A stretch of 64,000 bases of DNA from Saccharomyces uvarum (lineage: Eukaryota; Ascomycota; Saccharomycetes; Saccharomycetales; Saccharomycetaceae). Numbering within the stretch: the first letter of the stretch is position 1; every line of letters starts with the position of its first letter. This document shows positions 35,794 to 44,540 of the stretch, piece after piece. A program made the translations under genes and the position numbers. The notes beneath the pieces are model-generated. The model saw nothing but the letters and a program-made list of their open reading frames with translations. It searched no databases and was not told the origin of the DNA. Location: contig OX365937.1 of the NCBI GenBank assembly GCA_947243795.1, forward strand, positions 310,001 to 374,000. The letters are read 5' to 3'.

Positions 35794-36633
35794 CTACCAC
35801 TGGAATAGCGGGTCTGTGGTGGCCAGCGCGCCCAGCAGCGCCTCCAGCTGCACCACGCACTTACGCTCCCGCCCTCCAGGCACGCTGTCGTCCTCGGTTG
35901 CGCTGCTGAAGTCGAACTCGTAGCGCGACCAGTCGTGCATGCTACTACTGCCGACGTCCAGCAGGGCGTCCTCCTGGCCGGCGTCAGTGCTGGCGCTGGC
36001 GCTGGCACTGACGCACGCCGCAGGTGTGGCATACGCCAGTTCGGGCGACGACGTCCACAGTAGCTGCAGCGGCGCCTCGCCCGCGTGCCTGACCTCGCAG
36101 TCCCGCAGCACGCTGCCCAGGTCCCTTGCACTCTCTGCGGTCCCACCGATGTACAACATGGGGATGATGACCGTCCGTGACCGCCGCCAGGGAAGCCGCT
36201 GTTGCAGCCGGCCGACCCACCCCGTGCGCCCTGCCATCGGCCGCCGCATGTAATAGCTCCAGTCGTCCAGCAGCCGGGCGTAAGCCCGGCGCAAGGACGG
36301 TGTCATGGTGCCGTCCTCGAAGCTGGTTGGGCTCGCAACCTCGACGGGTACCACGCTGTCGCACCTCTCGATGAGGGCCAGACAGTCCGCGACCTGGCGC
36401 AGAGTCATGGCCATGGCCAGCAGTTTCTGCGTTAGCCCGTCCGCGCGCCCGCTGGCAAAGTCTGTGTTTGTGAGCGCCGCGACCTCGTAGCACGCCGGCA
36501 CCAGGCTCTTCAAAATGCCCAGTTGCTCGCCCACGCAATCGGTGGCGGCAAAACAGCAGTAGGTATTGACCAACTTGCCGAATGATGCGTTTATGTCCGT
36601 GTAGCTCTCCAGTCCTGAACAATCAACAAACAT
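35794..36633 (-). CDS. YJL043W homologue, protein of unknown function
   Basis: A 279-residue protein beginning MFVDCSGLESYTDINASFGK. Position and orientation identify it as the counterpart of S. cerevisiae YJL043W (about 257 residues), a non-essential gene of unknown function with a duplicate partner on chromosome XI. It has no signal peptide or clear membrane segment. The N-terminal half is Cys- and Ala-rich and helical (VNTYCCFAATDCVGEQLGIL), the centre has SYYMRRPMAGRTGWVGRLQQ, and the C-terminus is acidic and Ser-rich (SASASASTDAGQEDAL). The coding sequence is very GC-rich, and its codon use differs from NUP192 or HCA4. Because the protein is fairly poorly conserved, the call relies mainly on synteny. 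Confidence 0.75.
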   Translation of the reverse strand: MFVDCSGLESYTDINASFGKLVNTYCCFAATDCVGEQLGILKSLVPACYEVAALTNTDFASGRADGLTQKLLAMAMTLRQVADCLALIERCDSVVPVEVASPTSFEDGTMTPSLRRAYARLLDDWSYYMRRPMAGRTGWVGRLQQRLPWRRSRTVIIPMLYIGGTAESARDLGSVLRDCEVRHAGEAPLQLLWTSSPELAYATPAACVSASASASTDAGQEDALLDVGSSSMHDWSRYEFDFSSATEDDSVPGGRERKCVVQLEALLGALATTDPLFQW

Positions 36634-36949
36634 TGCCCTTCTCTGTGTGTTCCATTCCTTTTTTCTCTCTCTTTCTTATTGGTGTCATTTACTGACGCCC
36701 AAAAATAGTAAAGCCACGAGCGACCCGCGTGCGGCCATGCCAGCCGCTCTATATAAGTAGCCGTCGCAAAGAGAGGATTTGGTATTACCCGGCTGCCAGT
36801 TGCCATTTCTTCAACGTTTTTTTTTCCAGTGTGAGATTTTGTTATTATAGTTAAGGCAGGCATAATTTTCATTACCTAATCGAGAACAATAAAAATGCAA
36901 GACAAGAAGCTTAGAGGGACGAGTACACGTTTTTCTTGCTTATGCGACC
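36634..36949. promoter_or_regulatory. Divergent promoter, YJL043W homologue / GYP6
   Basis: 316 bp. A TATA-like CTCTATATAAGTAG lies near 36750-36763. In the GYP6 leader an upstream ATG at 36895 opens a 27-codon frame that ends at 36978, past the GYP6 start and in another frame. Confidence 0.55.
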
Positions 36950-38326
36950 ATGAAGGATGTCTTACAATGGGCAATTGACCACTACGAGACAAGAGATCAG
37001 CTGATCCAGAAGGGGATTTGGAAAGGTGAACTGTACCACGGATCCATTTTTGAAGAGACCAGCAGAGGCTGGCTCTGGAAGGCGTTGCTTTTGTACGATG
37101 AGAACAACAGCGGCCTGCTGGCCGACAATTCTAAGGACTTGGATTTTAACCAGTTCGGCCTGGTGCCCGTGCCGATACTGACGGATGAGGAATACGATGA
37201 GGGCAAGAATAGCGTAAACGTGCCTGAAAGGGTCTTGCACTCCAATGTCTCGTCTTCGCTCGGCATCAGACGGCTGACTCCCATCGAGGCTGTCGACAAC
37301 CATCCACTGTCCGGCAACAAGGCTGAAGCCAGTTCTTCCAACAAAGGCATGGCCAAAGTGCGGGAGGACAATCCATTGACACTGAGGGAGACTCTGGAAA
37401 TCATAGACTTGGACCTCTCAAGAATAATGCTCGACGATATCTTCCAGGAACCGAGAGTCCATGCCCAAATGAGACAGCTTCTGTACAACTATCTGCTTAT
37501 CCATCAAAACGAACAACTGCAGTACAAGCAGGGGTTCCATGAAATATTAAGCGTCATTTACCTGCAACTATATCATGGCAGCGATGTCGACAACATCAAT
37601 CTCCAGAACGTGCTGATCATCTTCAACAAACTAATGAACCAGATCGAACCGATTTTTTATAACGAGGAAAACCTCATCAACTGGGATAAGACAATATTCA
37701 CCAAAATCTTCAAGATTTGTTTGCCCGATTTATTTACCAAGATCTTCTACCAACCGCCAAAACCCGGCAACGGAAGGAAGAAAGGCGCAAACTACTTGGT
37801 TCATTCGAACTTAATCTGGCTAATCCGGTGGACGAGGTTGCTGTTCTTGAGAGAACTGCCCCTAAAGAAAGTGCTCATTATCTGGGACCACGCCTTGACG
37901 TTTAACTATCCGTTAGAAATCTTCATCGCATGCTTCATCATCACCCTCTTCTTGTCCATATACGACGAACTGCACGACCTCGTAAACCAAGACGACTACG
38001 AACACTCCAATAATAATGACGAATTTATCGAATTGATTTTGCATTTCAAGAAAAATTTCCAAAAGGAAAATGCCAGTACAAATGACGAAAGCTTCTTAGA
38101 ACTCTGTAAAATCACGGGCAATTTATGCGAATTGTGGTACGGGAAAAATCACGCGGATATGCGGCTAATCTGCGATACCTTTATCAACACGAACTTCGGT
38201 ATTAAAACTGGCGATATCCTGACCATGGAAACCGCCAAATTGACTGTTGACCCCAACAGACAATCACTAGAAAATAAGCTGAAAGAAAGGGTAAGGCAAA
38301 CACTATTGAGAAACAAAAAAAAATAA
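36950..38326 (+). CDS. GYP6: Gyp6, GTPase-activating protein for Ypt6
   Basis: Gyp6 is a TBC-domain Rab GAP that stimulates GTP hydrolysis on Ypt6 in endosome-to-Golgi traffic. It has 458 residues, as in S. cerevisiae. The TBC domain spans about residues 145-345 and shows both catalytic fingers: the Arg finger in [13 protein letters not shown] and the Gln finger in [14 protein letters not shown]. The later block [20 protein letters not shown] is also typical. A short N-terminal domain begins [19 protein letters not shown]. An out-of-frame upstream ATG may reduce translation if the mRNA leader includes it. Confidence 0.95.
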   Translation: MKDVLQWAIDHYETRDQLIQKGIWKGELYHGSIFEETSRGWLWKALLLYDENNSGLLADNSKDLDFNQFGLVPVPILTDEEYDEGKNSVNVPERVLHSNVSSSLGIRRLTPIEAVDNHPLSGNKAEASSSNKGMAKVREDNPLTLRETLEIIDLDLSRIMLDDIFQEPRVHAQMRQLLYNYLLIHQNEQLQYKQGFHEILSVIYLQLYHGSDVDNINLQNVLIIFNKLMNQIEPIFYNEENLINWDKTIFTKIFKICLPDLFTKIFYQPPKPGNGRKKGANYLVHSNLIWLIRWTRLLFLRELPLKKVLIIWDHALTFNYPLEIFIACFIITLFLSIYDELHDLVNQDDYEHSNNNDEFIELILHFKKNFQKENASTNDESFLELCKITGNLCELWYGKNHADMRLICDTFINTNFGIKTGDILTMETAKLTVDPNRQSLENKLKERVRQTLLRNKKK

Positions 38327-38640
38327 ATAAATAAGCAAACTCGGTTTTTCATTTTATAACTATAACCACCCACAAACGTGAATTGCCCACGCTGCACGTG
38401 CCAAAAAATAAAATCGAATCGCATCGTGCGTGCCTTCGTTTGATCCCGACTCTGCATAGTACACATGTTTATGAATATTGGTATTTAAATGTCTTGCACA
38501 AATTATAGCTGAATAAATAAAGTTTAAGTTGGTAGGGCGAGTTACAGCTAACCAAAACTTGCCCAAAAGAAAAAGAAAAAGATCGTTATTAGATCACATA
38601 AATAAGCAGGCATTTTTTGCACCGTTGGAAATAAATAAAT
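38327..38640. other. GYP6-YJL045W convergent 3' region
   Basis: 314 bp between convergent stops. It contains an isolated CACGTG-like motif (GCACGTGCC, 38394-38402), but no gene. Confidence 0.5.
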
Positions 38641-40545
38641 TCAATAGGACCTAACCGCCGGTGGGACCGGGGCACATTCATCTTCATCTAATGTATGTGC
38701 AATCACATCTCTGTATTTGATTTTGACAGGTGCTGTTGTTCCTCCCTGCCAAGATAGTGTGTGCTTTCTCCAGTTTTCATCATCTCTGTTGGGGTAGTCT
38801 TCCCTTGCATGAGCACCCCGAGATTCCTTTCGTGCTGCAGCAGACACGGCAGTTTGTGTGGCACAAGTTAGCAAATTTTGCAATTCCAAAGTTTCCACGA
38901 GGTCGGAGTTCCAGATCATTGATTTATCGGAAACGTGTACATCTTCGAACGTCTTGTCAACTTCAGTAATGTTTCTGACACCTTCGTCCAGTGTTTCTTG
39001 CGTCCTGAAAACAGAAACGTCCTTTTGCATTGTCTTTTGCATATTCAACCTGATTTGCGAGGTATTTTTTGAACCGTTGGCATTTCTCACCTTGTTTAAA
39101 TTAGCGATTGATTCGTGACCAATGTTTGAAGGTAATGGTTTGTGAGGCGAGCCAGGTTGTAATGTGTCAGCAATGGTGTTTGCAACGGCGCGGCCAAAAA
39201 CAACTAAATCTAGCAATGAGTTAGCGCCCAATCTGTTGGCCCCATGAACGGATACGCAAGCAGCTTCTCCGCAAGCCATTAAGCCTGGGATGACCTTGTC
39301 CTCGCCAGTGTCCTCGTCAATTGTCAATGCCTCACCAGTCCATTTAGTAGGAATACCGCCCATATTATAATGAACTGTCGGCAAGACGGGAATTGGCTCC
39401 TGTGTAACATCCACGCCTGCAAATACGGAAGCAGTCTCAGAAATGCCTGGAAGCCTTTCCTTTAGCACCTCTGGTGGCAAGTGACTCAACTGCAAAAGAA
39501 TATGATCTTTATGTTTCCCAACACCTCTACCAGCCCTTATTTCCATGGTGATGGCTCTGGACACCACATCTCTGCTTGCCAAGTCTTTGGCGGTGGGGGC
39601 GTACCGCTCCATGAATCTTTCACCTTCAGAATTTAATAAAAAGCCACCTTCACCACGGGCACCTTCAGTGATCAGACAGCCAGACCCATAAACCCCTGAA
39701 GGATGGAACTGAACAAATTCTAAATCTTCTAACGGGAACCCAGCACGAGACACCATGGCATTACCATCACCCGTGCAAGTGTGGGCAGAGGTACAAGAGA
39801 AGTAAGACCTTCCATATCCACCAGTGGCAATGATGGTTTTGTGCGCCTTAAATCTGTGGATGGTGCCATCTTCTTCGTTGTAGGCGATGGTGCCTACAAC
39901 TTCGCCGTTGTGAGTCAACAAATCCATAGCGAAGTACTCGATAAAGAAATGCGTGTTATTTTTCAACGCCTGGCCATACAGTGTGTGAAGCATTGCATGA
40001 CCTGTCCTATCTGCTACAGCACAGGTTCTATAGGCCTGTCCGCCTTTACCGAAATCTTTTGATTGGCCACCAAATGCTCTTTGATAAATTTTTCCATCTT
40101 CAGTTCTCGAAAATGGCATACCGTAATGTTCCAGTTCGATTACTGATTTGGGTGCCTCGCGTGTCATATAATGGATAGCATCTTGGTCTCCTAGCCAGTC
40201 GGAGCCCTTGACAGTGTCATACATGTGCGATTTCCAGTCATCTGGATGCATATTTCCCAAGGCCGCGTTGATTCCACCTTGGGCAGCCACAGTATGCGAT
40301 CTTGTCGGAAACAACTTGGATATACAAGCGGTCTTGTATCCCGCCTCGGCGAGACCAAATGCTGCTCTTAGTCCTGCACCACCAGCACCCACGACCACAC
40401 AGTCGTATTCATGGTCGATTATGTGATATTTGGCATCTAAATCCGGTCCGCCCTTGGGTTCCTGAACTTGACGAACGACTGAAGAAGAGGCAAAAGCTCT
40501 TCGCAATACGGGTGATTTTGCTATTCCCTTTTTTAAAGACAACAT
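38641..40545 (-). CDS. YJL045W: Minor succinate dehydrogenase flavoprotein (SDH1 paralogue, YJL045W)
   Basis: A mitochondrial complex II flavoprotein isozyme that oxidises succinate to fumarate. It has 634 residues, the length of the S. cerevisiae paralogue. After a basic presequence ([20 protein letters not shown]) come the FAD dinucleotide motif [20 protein letters not shown], the covalent-FAD His in [18 protein letters not shown], the substrate Arg/His region [15 protein letters not shown] and [14 protein letters not shown], and the C-terminal domain ending in [15 protein letters not shown]. All catalytic motifs are intact. I assign YJL045W rather than SDH1 from its neighbour GYP6. It is inverted relative to S. 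cerevisiae and lies next to the right tRNA arm, as it lies next to the left arm in S. cerevisiae. Confidence 0.95.
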   Translation of the reverse strand: MLSLKKGIAKSPVLRRAFASSSVVRQVQEPKGGPDLDAKYHIIDHEYDCVVVGAGGAGLRAAFGLAEAGYKTACISKLFPTRSHTVAAQGGINAALGNMHPDDWKSHMYDTVKGSDWLGDQDAIHYMTREAPKSVIELEHYGMPFSRTEDGKIYQRAFGGQSKDFGKGGQAYRTCAVADRTGHAMLHTLYGQALKNNTHFFIEYFAMDLLTHNGEVVGTIAYNEEDGTIHRFKAHKTIIATGGYGRSYFSCTSAHTCTGDGNAMVSRAGFPLEDLEFVQFHPSGVYGSGCLITEGARGEGGFLLNSEGERFMERYAPTAKDLASRDVVSRAITMEIRAGRGVGKHKDHILLQLSHLPPEVLKERLPGISETASVFAGVDVTQEPIPVLPTVHYNMGGIPTKWTGEALTIDEDTGEDKVIPGLMACGEAACVSVHGANRLGANSLLDLVVFGRAVANTIADTLQPGSPHKPLPSNIGHESIANLNKVRNANGSKNTSQIRLNMQKTMQKDVSVFRTQETLDEGVRNITEVDKTFEDVHVSDKSMIWNSDLVETLELQNLLTCATQTAVSAAARKESRGAHAREDYPNRDDENWRKHTLSWQGGTTAPVKIKYRDVIAHTLDEDECAPVPPAVRSY

Positions 40546-40911
40546 AGTTTATAACTCTTGTATACACATATATATTATTTACTCTTCCAGTTTCCTTTAT
40601 TTCGACAAATAATCATTTAAGAAATGTGCGGTTTCTTTATTCAATCCAGGGCGAAAGACATCCGCCAAGATAGAAGACGTTCCTTTTTGCCACCTTGTGG
40701 AGACTTTGCTGGATACTTTAAAAAGGGAAGTCCCTTATATTCTAAAGGGAGGCTCTCTAGTCCGGAGAAGAGGAGCGCGGCCTGAAAAGTACCCTGGGCG
40801 GCTAACCAGCCAAAGCTGCGATACGTGTAGCACTTAGTTAACAATTATAGATATCTAAAGAGCATGCTCTGGTGATAAAAGAGGCTACACATTTGTACAG
40901 GAGAGCAATTT
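40546..40911 (-). promoter_or_regulatory. YJL045W promoter region
   Basis: 366 bp upstream of the SDH1 paralogue. On the minus strand CCTCTTCTCCGG (about 40764-40775) has the CC-N6-CCG spacing of a carbon-source responsive element (Cat8/Sip4), and TCCCTT/AAGGGA runs lie nearby. This would fit induction on nonfermentable carbon, but the central bases do not all match the consensus. Confidence 0.4.
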
Positions 40912-40932
40912 GTAAAAAGGATTTGACTCAGT

Positions 40933-40939
40933 AAAAAAA
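40933..40939 (-). terminator. Pol III terminator of the right tRNA pair
   Basis: Seven A residues on the plus strand, a T7 run on the transcribed minus-strand reading, one base after tRNA-Asp ends. Confidence 0.9.
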
Positions 40940-40940
40940 T

Positions 40941-41012
40941 CTCCGCGACGGGGAATTGAACCCCGATCTGGCACGCGACAAGCGCCCATTCTGACCATTA
41001 AACTATCACGGA
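40941..41012 (-). tRNA. tRNA-Asp (GUC), right copy
   Basis: Identical in sequence to the left copy at 22340-22411, in opposite orientation. Second gene of the right Arg-Asp unit. Confidence 0.97.
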
Positions 41013-41024
41013 ATGAGAAAATAA

Positions 41025-41096
41025 AGCTCACGATGGGGGTCGAACCCATAATCTTCTGATTAGAAGTCAGACGCGTTGCCATTACGCCACGCAAGC
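41025..41096 (-). tRNA. tRNA-Arg (UCU), right copy
   Basis: Identical in sequence to the left copy at 22256-22327, in opposite orientation. First gene of the right Arg-Asp unit. Its upstream side has no sigma LTR, so it shows the pre-insertion form of the target site. Confidence 0.97.
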
Positions 41097-41170
41097 TATT
41101 ATTTGTTGTGATATTTCGTTGCAACTATCTACCCCATAGACTTTTAATAAAGTACGCTGGGAAACATTTC

Positions 41171-41816
41171 TGTTGGAATAAGTGTCGATCGATAATTACT
41201 ACTAAATTACTGTTGATAATTAGTTAGTTTAGTAAGTAGTAATAATTAAGAATAAGCAGTTCTTTCTTATTATATAAGAGAGGTATATAAATGTTGGAAC
41301 AAGATTCACCTATCGTCTATCTATGACTATTATATACAGTGTTAAAAGGTGACATGAAGTACAAGACAAGTAAATCAAGATTCAAACTATTATCGAAATT
41401 AATGGAGGCTGATGCGCAAGGACTGAGTGAATTTATATAAAAAGAGGAACAGAATCATTTATAATATTATGCAAAATTTCAGATTCCTTTTTGTGGATTC
41501 CTGAATCCATGAGGAGAATATTAAGTATAATCTATATACGTAATATTATAACGTTAAGAAACAATGAAATCCCAAAGATCATCATACAACTTTAATGGTC
41601 AATAATAAAACACACGCTGATTGGTTATATGAAACCCAATGGTTCAAACATAATTCAGAACATTAATAATAAGTTATCAGGTATAACTCATCTCCTTATA
41701 TGCTAATGTCTGACCAATTAATAGGTCTTTATACTCGTCTTCATTAAGTATGTTTGTTTCAGTTCAACATAATTAATATCATATTAAAGAATGTTCGAGA
41801 TCACCTTATTCCAACA
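41171..41816 (+). mobile_element. Solo LTR of unassigned family with 12-bp terminal inverted repeats, split by a delta LTR
   Basis: The ends are TGTTGGAATAAG (41171-41182) and CTTATTCCAACA (41805-41816), exact reverse complements. Without the nested delta and its duplicated 5 bp, the element is 328 bp, a normal Ty LTR size. Flanks ATTTC and ATTAC are a near-match target duplication. A TATA-like TATATAA near 41284 suggests plus orientation. The ends suit the Ty1/Ty2/Ty4 (copia) class, but the interior matches neither delta nor sigma as I know them, so it may be a Ty4- or Tsu4-type LTR. Since delta lies within it, this is the older fossil. Confidence 0.7.
41292..41604 (+). mobile_element. Delta (Ty1/Ty2-type) solo LTR nested in an older LTR
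   Basis: 313 bp, beginning TGTTGGAACAAGATTCACC, very similar throughout to 19237-19549. It is flanked by a perfect 5-bp target duplication ATAAA (41287-41291 and 41605-41609), so both boundaries are secure. It looks whole as a solo LTR and is younger than the element it interrupts. Confidence 0.92.
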
Positions 41817-42127
41817 ATTACAAATTATCAAAACGTTGGACTTGCGAACAAAATATCTACACTTAGGCATTTAGTTAAGTTAAACATGTTAGCAAGGCTT
41901 TTAAAATATGTTTCAACATACACATATACATATATATATATATAGTAAACTCAGCTTTTTTATTTGCAGTCTCTATCTAATAACTTTTGTTTAACTTGAT
42001 TGATAATAAACTGAAAAAACCGATCAGTTAAAACAAAAAAAAATGGCCGAGGGAACAGAAGTAGCAGCCCATTTCGGTATGCACAGTAAATAAAACTTGT
42101 ACACATCTTGTTCCTGATTCTTACAAG
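41817..42127. other. Spacer between LTR cluster and LOH1
   Basis: 311 bp, AT-rich, with a (TA)n tract near 41931-41943. No gene supported. Confidence 0.45.
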
Positions 42128-42787
42128 CTATTGAATGGCTTTATATATCAGTGCCAACCAAAATATAAATCCAATACTTCCAACTGTTACCCCAAGAAGA
42201 CACGCGAAAGGCGCCAATGCGCATAAATCAGCAACGCCTTGAGCTAGACCTAGTTCTAACAGACTTACCGTCAGAATATTTTTTATTTTATCTAAACGCT
42301 TACGTTTTTCTTTTGCCGCCTTTTCTTCTTCGTCTTCTCTATTACCGCTTATAATCACCCGATTATGTTCTCTGTTGAGGTTTTCTAAGGCTTCAACCAC
42401 CTTTTCCTTGGACAATTCCTTGAAATTTTTAATATATTCGAACGGCGAGATATTCAAGGCCATACCAAGTGACTTTTCTACTTTTTCAAATTCTATATCG
42501 AGCGACTCAGTCCCATTAGTGGTCAAACTTTCTACTTTGCGGTTTAGGACTGCTTCTAGCCCTTTCAAAATAAAAGCATGATGCTCATACTTTGTGCTAA
42601 CATTGTGTAACTGCTCCTCAACAATCGGGACTTTTTCTGCCATCAGTTCTTCATGTGTCTTATTACTGTCCAAATCTCTCAACGATGTGATCAACCTGTC
42701 CCCTGCGTCTTTAAAATGTTGTAACGTATTATTACCTGCAAATACGATGATGATAAAGTAAAAGTGTATGAAAAGCTGGAACCTCAT
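42128..42787 (-). CDS. LOH1: Loh1/Osw4, outer-spore-wall-related membrane protein
   Basis: 219 residues, starting MRFQLFIHFYFIIIVFAGNN (signal or anchor) and ending in a hydrophobic segment (FACLLGVTVGSIGFIFWLAL). The middle is helical and charged (EKVEKSLGMALNISPFEYIK, RLDKIKNILTVSLLELGLAQ). It is clearly related to the neighbouring IRC18 proteins: shared YEHHAFILKGL, ISPFEYIK and LAQGVADLC blocks. S. cerevisiae LOH1 (OSW4, YJL038C) is divergently paired with IRC18 in the same way; both are tied to sporulation and the outer spore wall. Two mid-sporulation-like elements lie in the shared promoter. The orientation matches S. cerevisiae, so the inversion ends to its left. Confidence 0.9.
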   Translation of the reverse strand: MRFQLFIHFYFIIIVFAGNNTLQHFKDAGDRLITSLRDLDSNKTHEELMAEKVPIVEEQLHNVSTKYEHHAFILKGLEAVLNRKVESLTTNGTESLDIEFEKVEKSLGMALNISPFEYIKNFKELSKEKVVEALENLNREHNRVIISGNREDEEEKAAKEKRKRLDKIKNILTVSLLELGLAQGVADLCALAPFACLLGVTVGSIGFIFWLALIYKAIQ

Positions 42788-43660
42788 CTCAATTAGTGTG
42801 CTTAACGGAATTTGATTGTTTTGTGGTTACTGACAACTTGCAATAAAAACTATGGGAATAGAAAACGAGAAAATAATACAATCCTTTTTTTCTTTAATTT
42901 ATAAGAAATCGTTGGTATTATGTAAAATTTTATACAAGTAAACTTTTTTCGAATTATTCCTTTGAAAGTTAGCTCCGAAAGACTTAGCTTTTCCTTTTTT
43001 TCTTTTCAAACTCAGTGCACTAAAAAGGTCCCTGCCAAGAAAACTTCCTTTACTGTTGCCGTTAAATGTTCTGATGTTCAACAGCTCGAAGAGCAGAACC
43101 AAGAAGAAAAAAGGGGATATTGCACACTCTTTACACTATGATTTTTTTTTATTTCCTGTCATTCTTTGTCAAGGCTTTCCTTGCCTTCAAAAAAAGATAC
43201 TTCGGACCCTTAGTGGGAAAAAAACGACACTAATCAGCGGTGATGACAGGCGGACCTAGTACACAAAAAACAAAAACAAAGGAATTAAGCCACATTTTAT
43301 TCGGTTCCTCATACGCTTTGTTTTCTTTTTTCCTTGCCTTTGTCCTCTCTCCACGACTCATTAAGAAGGGGCACAAAAGTCGATTTTTCAGGGTGCTCAT
43401 CTCAAACATGAGGTAAGATAGTTTTACGTTCGAGAATTCCTCGAGAATAAATTTCTCAACTGTCCCCTGATATGGAGAAGAGAAAACATGTGTGTACTTT
43501 ACTTTACTTTTGTTAAATCAACTCATTACCGCAAACATATATTAACTCTTTCGTCACTTTCATTCCCTTTTCAACTTTATACTTCTGTTCGACTGAATAT
43601 ATCATATTCTTTGCTATATCTCAACTAAACATAAACACAACCCAACCACAAAATTAGAAA
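42788..43660. promoter_or_regulatory. LOH1-IRC18 divergent promoter with mid-sporulation elements
   Basis: 873 bp between divergent paralogues. GGCACAAAA (43370-43378) matches the Ndt80 element GNCRCAAAW exactly and TACACAAAA (43260-43268) matches 8 of 9. A heat-shock-like GTTCGAGAATTCCTCGAGAA lies near 43430-43449. No coding sequence supported. Confidence 0.6.
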
Positions 43661-44338
43661 ATGAAGGTAGGAATAACAAAGTTCTTTCTCTTAGTATACT
43701 TATTTTTGGTCACTGTTGTTTTAGCTAGCAGCAACAAAGCGTTGCTCGAATTTGAGGGTACAGAGGCCAAGCTGGTCAATTCATTGAGGGTTTTAGACGC
43801 TAACCCGCGCAACTCCACATCTGTTGACAAAAGAATATCTGACATTGAGACGCAAATGGAGGAAATAAAGACCATGTACGGCAGTCATTCCTTCATCCTG
43901 AAGGGATTGAATGGGATACTAAACCACAAGATAAACATGCTGGAAAGAGAAGTACAAATTGAGGGAGATGACAGTAATGTATTCGAAACGGAAACAACAA
44001 AAGTGGGCAAGGGCCTACACCGGGCCATACACATATCTCCCTTCAAGTACATCAAAAAGTTTAAGACCATCTCGACTAAGAAGCTAGAGGGTATTCTGAA
44101 AAAATACGATCAGGTTTCCAAAAAGGATGATGACTTGACGGAAGATCAAAAGAAAAAGAAGGAGGTGCTTTCGCGAGTCAGCAGAGTTGTAGCCGCAACG
44201 ACGATTGAGGCGGGCCTGGCACAAGGTGTGGTTGATTTGTGTATGACAGTGACGACCAGCCTGTGCTTAATATCGGCCAGCATAGGAGGCCTAGGGTTTC
44301 TCATTTGGTTAACGATCGTATACCAAGCCTTGACTTAG
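43661..44338 (+). CDS. IRC18: Irc18/Osw6, outer-spore-wall-related membrane protein
   Basis: 225 residues with the same architecture as LOH1: N-terminal hydrophobic segment ([16 protein letters not shown]), charged helical middle, C-terminal hydrophobic segment ([19 protein letters not shown]). Position and orientation, divergent from LOH1 and before SNX4, match S. cerevisiae IRC18 (YJL037W), which is induced in sporulation and affects Rad52 focus levels. The coding sequence is almost identical to the minus-strand gene at 20234-20911 (4 base differences, one changing a residue), far closer than either is to LOH1. Its promoter is unrelated to that of the other copy. Confidence 0.92.
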   Translation: MKVGITKFFLLVYLFLVTVVLASSNKALLEFEGTEAKLVNSLRVLDANPRNSTSVDKRISDIETQMEEIKTMYGSHSFILKGLNGILNHKINMLEREVQIEGDDSNVFETETTKVGKGLHRAIHISPFKYIKKFKTISTKKLEGILKKYDQVSKKDDDLTEDQKKKKEVLSRVSRVVAATTIEAGLAQGVVDLCMTVTTSLCLISASIGGLGFLIWLTIVYQALT

Positions 44339-44431
44339 ACATCTCGTTTCCAGCTTCGTTTTTCGGCCGCTTCAATAATTTGTTTAATCTCGAACTGTTG
44401 TATATGTATAATCTTCTAATATCATTCCCAT
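43661..44431. repeat. Right arm of the 771-bp inverted repeat (IRC18 copies)
   Basis: Reverse complement of 20141-20911 with 5 mismatches. Similarity starts at the start codon and ends at 44431 in the 3' flank. Confidence 0.95.
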
Positions 44432-44540
44432 TATTGGGTTGACGATTTAAAACATTGAACCATTTAGTGGTCCTGCGATCATCGTTTGAAATTTCTGAGC
44501 TGCATAGGTTTTGAAGCTGATATATATTTTATTAAGTATA

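Larger units (their letters stand above)
40912..41112. repeat. Right arm of the 201-bp tRNA inverted repeat
   Basis: Reverse complement of 22240-22440 with 2 mismatches over 201 bp. Similarity stops sharply on both sides: beyond 40912 the sequence is YJL045W promoter, beyond 41112 it is unrelated to the sigma LTR that flanks the left arm. Confidence 0.95.

Noticed and set aside
33640-36490. Many open frames opposite MHP1 and the YJL043W homologue
   Set aside because: High GC lowers stop-codon frequency; they are shadows of the coding strand.
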